Shown: one piece after another, positions 1-4,460 of the stretch | Layout: each line of letters opens with the position of its first letter | Position numbering within the stretch: position 1 is the first letter of the stretch | NCBI GenBank assembly: GCA_021778875.1 | Contig: JAJYBT010000038.1 | Location: forward strand, 1-9,760 | Source of the DNA: Acidobacteriota bacterium | Lineage (GTDB): Bacteria; Acidobacteriota; Terriglobia; Terriglobales; Acidobacteriaceae | Reading direction: 5' to 3' | DNA: 9,760 nucleotides | Made by a program: the position numbers and the translations under genes | The notes under the pieces: model-generated | Databases searched by the model: none | The model's input: the letters and a program-made list of their open reading frames with translations, nothing else | What the model was told of the DNA's origin: nothing

Positions 1-759
1 GTGGAGTACGAGGACAGCTACAAGTCGCTGAAGGAAGCGCTGACGCACGGCGCGGTGGCCAAGAGCCTGAAGCTGAACTTGACGTGGATTGAGGCCGAAG
101 GGCTGGAGTCGAAGACGCCCGAGGACCGCAGCTACGAGTCGCAACTGGAGGGTTTTGACGGCATTCTTGTGCCGGGCGGCTTTGGCAAGCGCGGCATTGA
201 GGGCATGCTCAACGCCATCCGTTATGCGCGGGAGAAGAAGGTGCCGTATTTCGGCATCTGCCTGGGCATGCAGACGGCGTGCATTGAGTTTGCGCGCAAC
301 GTGTGTGGGCTCAAGGACGCGAACTCCAGCGAGTTTGACCCGGCGGCGCAGCACCGCATCATCTATAAGCTGCGCGAGCTGCTGGGCGTGGAGGAGATGG
401 GCGGCACCATGCGGCTGGGCGCGTGGACGTGCATTCTGCAGGAGGGGTCGCTCGCGGCCAGGGCCTACGGCGCGACGGAGATCAGTGAGCGCCACCGGCA
501 CCGCTACGAGTTCAACCGCGAATACGAGGCGCTGCTCACCGGCGGCGGGCTGCAAATTACCGGAACGACGCCCGACGCAACGTACGTGGAGATCGTGGAG
601 ATTCCCGACCACCCGTACTTCCTCGGCTGCCAGTTTCACCCCGAGTTCAAGTCCAAGCCTCTGGAGCCGCACCCGCTGTTCCGCGAGTTCATCAGCGCAA
701 GCTACAAGAACCGGCTGGAACGTAAGGGCGTGGAGACCGCGACGGCCGTCGTAAGCTGA
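1..759 (+). CDS. pyrG: CTP synthase, C-terminal glutamine amidotransferase part (5' end outside window)
   Basis: CTP synthase (EC 6.3.4.2) makes CTP from UTP, ATP and glutamine in the cytoplasm. The 252 visible residues are the C-terminal class I glutamine amidotransferase domain. The oxyanion-side motif PGGFGKRG is at residues 58-65, the nucleophile elbow GICLGMQ has Cys87, and QFHPEF supplies His213 and Glu215, so the hydrolytic triad is complete. GGTMRLG (134-140) and ERHRHRYE (163-170) are further PyrG signatures. The full enzyme is about 545 residues, so the N-terminal synthetase half lies before base 1. The GTG at base 1 is an internal valine codon and should not be taken as a start. 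The stop is TGA at 757-759. CTP is also the co-substrate of CMP-KDO synthetase, which fits kdsA lying nearby. The next gene is convergent, so pyrG ends its transcription unit here. Identification is very secure. Confidence 0.97.
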   Translation: MEYEDSYKSLKEALTHGAVAKSLKLNLTWIEAEGLESKTPEDRSYESQLEGFDGILVPGGFGKRGIEGMLNAIRYAREKKVPYFGICLGMQTACIEFARNVCGLKDANSSEFDPAAQHRIIYKLRELLGVEEMGGTMRLGAWTCILQEGSLAARAYGATEISERHRHRYEFNREYEALLTGGGLQITGTTPDATYVEIVEIPDHPYFLGCQFHPEFKSKPLEPHPLFREFISASYKNRLERKGVETATAVVS

Positions 760-827
760 ATCAGCACTGCATCCATCGCACTTTCCACGGTTGTGGCGTC
801 GGCATGCGCGGCAAAATGGACTTCACT

Positions 828-851
828 GCCGCAGGGGTGAGGCCCTGCGGC
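828..851. terminator. GC-rich hairpin between convergent pyrG and toxin genes
   Basis: GCCGCAGGG (828-836) and CCCTGCGGC (843-851) form a perfect 9-bp stem with a 6-nt loop. It lies in the 119-bp gap between the pyrG stop and the stop of the minus-strand toxin gene, where a terminator serving both strands would be expected. Neither side has a T-tract, so it is not a canonical intrinsic terminator. It could be a 3'-end stabilising hairpin or act with Rho. The rest of the gap shows nothing else. Confidence 0.45.
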
Positions 852-878
852 GCGCAGGGAAACACTCACCGCGAGCGT

Positions 879-1301
879 CTACGGCGTAATGATCCGCTCC
901 GCAAGATCGGGGGCGAGCAGACGAAAATGCCGCACATTCCACGTGTAGATTTGCCGCGCTTTCACCTTGCGCGCGCAGGCAACCTGCAGCGCGTCATAAA
1001 CCATGCCGCCCGTGTGTCCCAGTTGCGCCGTGCTGCGCAGGGTTTCCACGTACTCCTCGGATGTGAGGGCCACCGCGGTCAGGCGTTTGAGGAATGTCTC
1101 CGCCGCCAGCACTGCATCGCCGGGTGCAAGCCTCAGCGCGGGAGGCATCGCGGTCAGCACGTGATAGACCTCGGCAAGAGCATGCGCACTCACCGCCGTC
1201 TGCTGTGATTTGCATTCGCTCCACAGGCCAAGGCTGGGTGCATGGTGCGTGTGGTTGATTTGTGCCACAGCGATCAGCACCGAGGTATCCAGAAAGATCA
1301 T
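879..1301 (-). CDS. vapC: PIN-domain toxin, VapC-type ribonuclease
   Basis: A 140-residue PIN-domain protein, the usual size for VapC toxins, which are Mg-dependent endoribonucleases that block translation until bound by their antitoxin. The acidic residues are in place: Asp5 in FLDTSVLI, Glu44 in LAEVYHVLT and Asp103 in YDALQVACA. The C-terminal TWNVRHF (120-126) matches the family's T-W/x-N-x-x-H/D-F ending. The active site therefore looks intact. The ATG overlaps the antitoxin stop codon by 4 bp (ATGA at 1301-1298), so the two are translationally coupled. A GAGGA Shine-Dalgarno lies 6 nt upstream inside the antitoxin gene. The cellular RNA target cannot be read from the sequence. The family call is secure. 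The symbol is given at family level, and activity is inferred. Confidence 0.9.
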   Translation of the reverse strand: MIFLDTSVLIAVAQINHTHHAPSLGLWSECKSQQTAVSAHALAEVYHVLTAMPPALRLAPGDAVLAAETFLKRLTAVALTSEEYVETLRSTAQLGHTGGMVYDALQVACARKVKARQIYTWNVRHFRLLAPDLAERIITP

Positions 1302-1597
1302 TCCGATTCCTCACCCATGTCCAGCGCATGCAGCGCCCGTTCCCGGCGTCCTTCCTCCAGCAGGGAATTGACCATTTCGTTTGTCAGCGCCGGTGCATGT
1401 GCGCGATCCGCAGGCACCACCAGCGGAACGCCATTCTCAATGACCAGCTGCGCCGGCCGCAGACTCGGCACCAGCAGCAGCGCCTCTCCGGCGCGCTCAA
1501 CGTGCATCCGCGTGCCCGGTTTCAGATGCAGCGCATCCCGCAGCTTCTTCGGCACAACAATCCGGCCAGATTTGTCAATTTCGATAATGGCATTCAT
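1298..1597 (-). CDS. vapB: AbrB/MazE-fold antitoxin, VapB-type
   Basis: A 99-residue antitoxin that opens the toxin-antitoxin operon. Residues 4-46 are a SpoVT-AbrB (swapped-hairpin) DNA-binding domain, with the hallmark IDKSGRIVVPKKLRDAL and then LKPGTRMHV. The tail after about residue 65 is helical and rich in Glu and Arg (LLEEGRRERALHALDMGEE), as expected of the segment that wraps the PIN toxin. Such antitoxins dimerise, bind their own promoter and autorepress, and they neutralise the partner nuclease. The ATG at 1597-1595 has no Shine-Dalgarno but lies 6 nt after an extended -10 box, suggesting a leaderless message. The operator half-sites described at 1586-1631 cover this promoter and the first codons. 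The order, antitoxin before toxin with a 4-bp overlap, is typical. Confidence 0.9.
   Translation of the reverse strand: MNAIIEIDKSGRIVVPKKLRDALHLKPGTRMHVERAGEALLLVPSLRPAQLVIENGVPLVVPADRAHAPALTNEMVNSLLEEGRRERALHALDMGEESE
1308..1312 (-). promoter_or_regulatory. Shine-Dalgarno of the PIN toxin gene
   Basis: On the minus strand GAGGA stands 6 nt before the toxin ATG, inside the last codons of the antitoxin gene. It fixes the toxin start at 1301 and supports reinitiation or coupled translation across the ATGA overlap. The antitoxin itself has no such site. Confidence 0.7.
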
Positions 1598-1631
1598 TCT
1601 GCCATTTTACCATAGAAATGGCATTTAATGC
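1586..1631. promoter_or_regulatory. Probable toxin-antitoxin operator: alternating AATGGCA/TGCCATT half-sites
   Basis: Three copies of one 7-bp element alternate in orientation: AATGGCA at 1586-1592, TGCCATT at 1600-1606 and AATGGCA at 1617-1623. The outer pair forms a perfect 8-bp inverted repeat (TGCCATTT/AAATGGCA) with an 8-bp spacer. The first two copies form a 7-bp repeat with a 7-bp spacer that reaches into antitoxin codons 2-4. An 11-bp palindrome, GCATTTAATGC, follows at 1621-1631. The cluster covers the -10 box and the start codon. AbrB-type antitoxins with their PIN partner commonly bind such repeats to autoregulate. That this is the operator is inferred from position and symmetry. 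Confidence 0.7.
1604..1612 (-). promoter_or_regulatory. Extended -10 promoter of the toxin-antitoxin operon
   Basis: Read on the minus strand this is TGGTAAAAT, an extended -10 (TG-N-TAAAAT, 5 of 6 matches to TATAAT). It is followed by 6 nt and then the antitoxin ATG, so transcription should start at or within a base or two of the start codon. No recognisable -35 box lies 16-18 nt upstream. The box sits inside the inverted repeat 1600-1623, so a repressor bound there would block polymerase directly. Confidence 0.6.
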
Positions 1632-1679
1632 GCCCCGTGACACTTCGCATGTATCCAGCCGCATGTCCCGGCCCCGCTA

Positions 1680-1709
1680 TTGACAAACGAAATTTGCCGG
1701 GCCTATTGT
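1680..1709 (+). promoter_or_regulatory. Sigma70-like promoter of the HhH-protein gene
   Basis: A perfect TTGACA (1680-1685) is followed after 18 nt by TATTGT (1704-1709, 4 of 6 matches to TATAAT). Transcription would begin near 1716, giving a leader of about 34 nt with a Shine-Dalgarno. A start at about 1716 lies beyond the GTG at 1708, which argues against that alternative start codon. The promoter is divergent from the toxin-antitoxin promoter, with about 70 bp between the two boxes. Confidence 0.5.
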
Positions 1710-1732
1710 GACTAGGTTTTTTCTACGGGGAA

Positions 1733-1740
1733 GGAAGGGG
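1733..1740 (+). promoter_or_regulatory. Shine-Dalgarno fixing the start of the HhH-protein gene
   Basis: The purine run GGAAGGGG ends 9 nt before the ATG at 1750. It supports that ATG over the in-frame GTG 14 codons upstream, whose extra residues (MTRFFLRGRKGPGI) are encoded by promoter and ribosome-binding sequence. Confidence 0.7.
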
Positions 1741-1749
1741 CCCGGTATC

Positions 1750-2313
1750 ATGTCTCATTTCGATCTTCAGCCCAAGCAGGGGGAATTGCAGCAGTTAGCC
1801 GAGCAGTACTGGAAACAGGCCGGCGAAAAGGAAAAGCAATTGGAGGAGGAGGCATTCGAGGCCGGCAAGGCCATCCGCAATGGGGAATACTCGCTGGCCA
1901 ATCTGGAGGCCATCGTCCGCTGGAAATCCGAGCGGGTCGTTCATTACCTGATTGCGAACAGCGGAGAGAAGATCAGGCATGCGCTTGCGGTAGCCGCTGC
2001 GCCAGGCTCATCCGTGCGCGAGGCCATCTGCGCACTCACGGCGCTGCATGGCATTGACCTGCCGATCGCCTCGGCGATCCTGACGGCTATCTTTCCTGAG
2101 CGCTACGCGGTGCTGGATTTTCGCACTCTTGAGGCGCTCGGTCACGCGCGCCACAACATCGACTTTTATACCGAATATGTCGCCAGTTGCCAGAAGCTGG
2201 CCCAGAGCGGTCTTGTGAATCCGCAGAAGGATCTGCCCGGCCCCACCTCGCTGCACGCCCTGGAGCGCGCTCTCTGGGAGTGGTCGCGCACGCACGGCGA
2301 GCCGGTCAGGTAG
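1750..2313 (+). CDS. Small HhH-GPD-like protein of unknown function
   Basis: A 187-residue cytoplasmic protein not matched to a named family. Residues 10-45 are highly charged and helical (coiled-coil-like). Residues 90-130 contain a helix-hairpin-helix followed by an aspartate: LHGIDLPIASAIL (99-111), then IFPERYAVLD with Asp123. Spacing from the hairpin Leu to this Asp equals that in MutY and endonuclease III as I recall them (LPGVGRKTA..., then catalytic Asp138). Asp123 therefore sits in the register of the HhH-GPD catalytic aspartate. The lysine used by bifunctional glycosylases is replaced by Pro105 or a neighbour, and no iron-sulfur cysteine cluster is present. At 187 aa it is shorter than typical glycosylases (about 210-350 aa). 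DNA binding or base excision is inference, and a purely structural HhH is possible. It is transcribed away from the toxin-antitoxin pair, with its own promoter and Shine-Dalgarno. Confidence 0.75.
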   Translation: MSHFDLQPKQGELQQLAEQYWKQAGEKEKQLEEEAFEAGKAIRNGEYSLANLEAIVRWKSERVVHYLIANSGEKIRHALAVAAAPGSSVREAICALTALHGIDLPIASAILTAIFPERYAVLDFRTLEALGHARHNIDFYTEYVASCQKLAQSGLVNPQKDLPGPTSLHALERALWEWSRTHGEPVR

Positions 2314-2370
2314 CGCGGGTCACGGCTGAACGATTGCGCGTGGGCCGGGTTATCCCTGGGCGGCCCGGCG

Positions 2371-2379
2371 CGATAGAAT
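2371..2379 (+). promoter_or_regulatory. -10 box of kdsA, predicted leaderless start
   Basis: CGATAGAAT contains the -10 box TAGAAT (2374-2379), 5 of 6 matches to TATAAT. It is followed by 7 nt and the GTG start of kdsA. No -35 box or Shine-Dalgarno is seen. The 10-mer CGATAGAATC recurs exactly in front of the gene at 9380. An imperfect CCGGG/CCCGG repeat (2345-2368) lies just upstream. Confidence 0.55.
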
Positions 2380-2386
2380 CGCCCTC

Positions 2387-3208
2387 GTGAGCCACTCGTT
2401 TGAAATTGGCCCGGTACACGTCGGCGCGGGACAGCTTTTTCTCATCGCCGGACCGTGCGTGATTGAGTCCGAGGCGCATCTGCGCCGCATGGCGGAGGCC
2501 ATCCAGCGCATCGCCAGCGACCTCGCCATCCCATACATTTTCAAGGCCAGCTACGACAAGGCCAACCGCACCAGCGTCAAAAGCTTTCGCGGCCCCGGAC
2601 TCAAGGAAGGCGTGGCCATTCTGGGCCGCCTGGCGAAGGACACCGGCCTGCCCGTCTTGACCGACGTGCATGAGCCGGGCCATTGCGAGGTAGCCGCCGA
2701 GGCCGTGGACGTGCTGCAGATTCCGGCCTTTCTGTGCCGCCAGACGGACCTGCTGGTGGCGGCGGGCAAGACCGGCCGCGCGGTCAACATCAAAAAGGGC
2801 CAGTTCGTGGCGCCGTGGGACATGGTGCACCCGGTCGAAAAGGTGCGCTCCACCGGGAATGAGCGCGTGTTCCTCACAGAGCGCGGGGCGAGCTTCGGCT
2901 ACAACACGCTGGTGGTGGATTATCGCTCGCTGCCCATCATGCACAGGATAGCTCCGGTGGTGTTTGACGGGACGCACTCTGTGCAGCAGCCGTCAGCGGC
3001 GGGTGGGGTGAGCGGCGGCCAGCCGGAGTTCATTCCGCTGCTGGCACGGGCGGCGGTGGCGGCGGGCATCGATGGGCTGTTCCTTGAGGTACACGACGAC
3101 CCGAAGAACGCAAAATCCGACGGCGCGAACGCGCTGGATTTGAAGCTGCTGAAACCGCTGCTGGAGCGGCTGCTGGCGATTCATAAGGCGGCGAGCGAGC
3201 AGCCATGA
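2387..3208 (+). CDS. kdsA: 3-deoxy-D-manno-octulosonate 8-phosphate synthase, metal-dependent type
   Basis: KdsA (EC 2.5.1.55) condenses phosphoenolpyruvate with arabinose 5-phosphate to KDO 8-phosphate, the committed step to the KDO of lipid A-core. The 273 residues match the family throughout: FKASYDKANRTS (52-63), RGPGLKEG (68-75), TDVHEP (92-97), IPAFLCRQTDLL (112-123), KTGRAVNIKKGQF (128-140) and TERGASFGYN (164-173). The metal ligands known from the Aquifex enzyme are all present: Cys24 in AGPCVIES, His197 in GTHSVQ, Glu234 in FLEVHDDP and Asp245 in KSDGANAL. The metal-independent E. coli type has Asn at the Cys position. This is therefore the metal-dependent class. The GTG start gives the expected N-terminus and lies 7 nt after a -10 box. 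The stop overlaps the next gene's ATG (ATGA), so the two are coupled. Confidence 0.97.
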   Translation: MSHSFEIGPVHVGAGQLFLIAGPCVIESEAHLRRMAEAIQRIASDLAIPYIFKASYDKANRTSVKSFRGPGLKEGVAILGRLAKDTGLPVLTDVHEPGHCEVAAEAVDVLQIPAFLCRQTDLLVAAGKTGRAVNIKKGQFVAPWDMVHPVEKVRSTGNERVFLTERGASFGYNTLVVDYRSLPIMHRIAPVVFDGTHSVQQPSAAGGVSGGQPEFIPLLARAAVAAGIDGLFLEVHDDPKNAKSDGANALDLKLLKPLLERLLAIHKAASEQP

Positions 3209-4410
3209 ACCGGAGACAATTTCTCTCAGCCAGCGCGGCTGCGGCGGGCGCGACGGCGGTGCATGCAAGCGGTCTGCCTGCGCAGCCGGCCAGCGGAGCG
3301 GCGGGCAGTCTTGACCCGCTGCGCCATCGCTTCGGCGCGAACTACACGCCTTCGCGCAAATGGTGGTTCTGCTGGAATGACTGGGATGCCGACCCCATCC
3401 GGCGCGACCTGGACGCCGTTGCCGCGCTGGGCGTTGACCACCTGCGCGTACTGCTCATCTGGCCGTACTTTCAGCCGAACCTGACCTACGTGAGTCCGCT
3501 GCACCTGGACCGGCTGAGCCAGTTGCTTGCGCTGATGGGCGAGCGCCATCTCGACGCGCTGGTGACGGTATTTACCGGGCAGTTGAGCGGCTGGTTCTTT
3601 CTGCCGCCGTTCAATCGCGCGGGCGCGGAGTTCTACACCGACGCGACGATGTGGCAGGCGCAGGAGCGGTTCATCCGCGCGCTGGCGCGGACGATTGCGC
3701 CGCATGCGAACGTGATCGGCTTCGACATCGGCAACGAGATCAACACCTGCTGGAGCGCGCCGACGGACGCGGGCGACGCGTGGATGGCGAAGATGCTGGC
3801 GCTGATGCGCGAGGCGCTGCCGGGCAGGCTGCACATCAACGGCGTGGACCACATGCCATGGTTCAAGCGGACGACCTTCTCGCCGCAGGCGCTGGTGCGC
3901 GAGCAGACGATGCCGGTGATGCACTGCTATCCCTACTGGACTGGCGCGATGAAGTACGGCGGCGCGATGGACCCGCCCAGCGTGAAGCTGCTGGCGGCGA
4001 TGGCCGTGCTGATTCGCTCGTATGCGGGCACGCAGCAGAAGCCCGTGTGGGCCGGGGAGTTCAACACCTGCATCAAGGAACTGGACGAGAAGCAGCAGGC
4101 GGCGTGGCTGGAGAAGGCCGTGCTGGCCGCGATCGACGAGGGCGTGAGCTGGTTCAGCTACTGGGACACGCATGACGTGGACCGCAAGTTTGCCTTCAAT
4201 CCGCTTGAATACGCTCTGGGTTTGCTGACGAACGATGGCCGCGTGAAGGAGCAGGGGCGCATGTTCAAGCAGCTCGCGGACGCCTATCGCGGCAAGCCAG
4301 TGGCATTCCCCAAGGGGCGCTTGCCGGAGCCGCCCAAAGTGCAAACGGTGGACGGAACGTGGCGCTGGCTTCTTGACTGGATGGGCTGGCGTCCGGCGGG
4401 CTCGCGCTAG
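3205..4410 (+). CDS. Tat-exported clan GH-A glycoside hydrolase, GH5-like
   Basis: A 401-residue exported hydrolase. The N-terminus NRRQFLSASAAAAG is a twin-arginine signal (RRxFL plus an Ala-rich segment), with likely cleavage near residues 22-30. The rest reads as a TIM-barrel of clan GH-A. GFDIGNEINTCW (172-183) places the acid/base Glu178 after Asn177, PVWAGEFNTC (280-289) places the nucleophile Glu285, and MHCYPYW (239-245) and WFSYWDTHD (316-324) supply active-site aromatics. It presumably cleaves a beta-linked glycan or glycoside in the periplasm or outside the cell. Substrate and exact GH family cannot be told from sequence alone. The ATG overlaps the kdsA stop by 4 bp, so expression is coupled to KDO synthesis. 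Whether the substrate is an envelope glycan is speculation. No terminator separates it from the peptidase gene 50 bp downstream. Confidence 0.85.
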   Translation: MNRRQFLSASAAAAGATAVHASGLPAQPASGAAGSLDPLRHRFGANYTPSRKWWFCWNDWDADPIRRDLDAVAALGVDHLRVLLIWPYFQPNLTYVSPLHLDRLSQLLALMGERHLDALVTVFTGQLSGWFFLPPFNRAGAEFYTDATMWQAQERFIRALARTIAPHANVIGFDIGNEINTCWSAPTDAGDAWMAKMLALMREALPGRLHINGVDHMPWFKRTTFSPQALVREQTMPVMHCYPYWTGAMKYGGAMDPPSVKLLAAMAVLIRSYAGTQQKPVWAGEFNTCIKELDEKQQAAWLEKAVLAAIDEGVSWFSYWDTHDVDRKFAFNPLEYALGLLTNDGRVKEQGRMFKQLADAYRGKPVAFPKGRLPEPPKVQTVDGTWRWLLDWMGWRPAGSR

Positions 4411-4444
4411 GCTGACTGTGCGCACTGCCGTGGCCTGCCGCGCC

Positions 4445-4453
4445 TGATACCAT
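4445..4453 (+). promoter_or_regulatory. Extended -10 box of the S9 peptidase gene, predicted leaderless start
   Basis: TGATACCAT is an extended -10 (TG-A-TACCAT). It is followed by 7 nt and the ATG, with no Shine-Dalgarno between. It suggests that the peptidase has its own promoter in the 50-bp gap although it follows the glycoside hydrolase closely. No convincing -35 box is visible. Confidence 0.5.
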
Positions 4454-4460
4454 TTTTGCC

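Noticed and set aside
804..1208. Plus-strand open frame across the PIN toxin gene
   Set aside because: The PIN protein on the minus strand has full motifs. The plus frame has none.
1708..1749. GTG at 1708 as an alternative start of the HhH gene
   Set aside because: It lies within the predicted -10 box, ahead of the likely transcription start. The ATG at 1750 has a good Shine-Dalgarno.
2342..2368. CCGGG/CCCGG repeat upstream of kdsA as a terminator of the HhH gene
   Set aside because: Short arms, a 14-nt loop and no T-tract. It could equally be chance.
2306..2977. Minus-strand open frame opposite kdsA
   Set aside because: kdsA on the plus strand is unmistakable. The antisense product resembles no protein.
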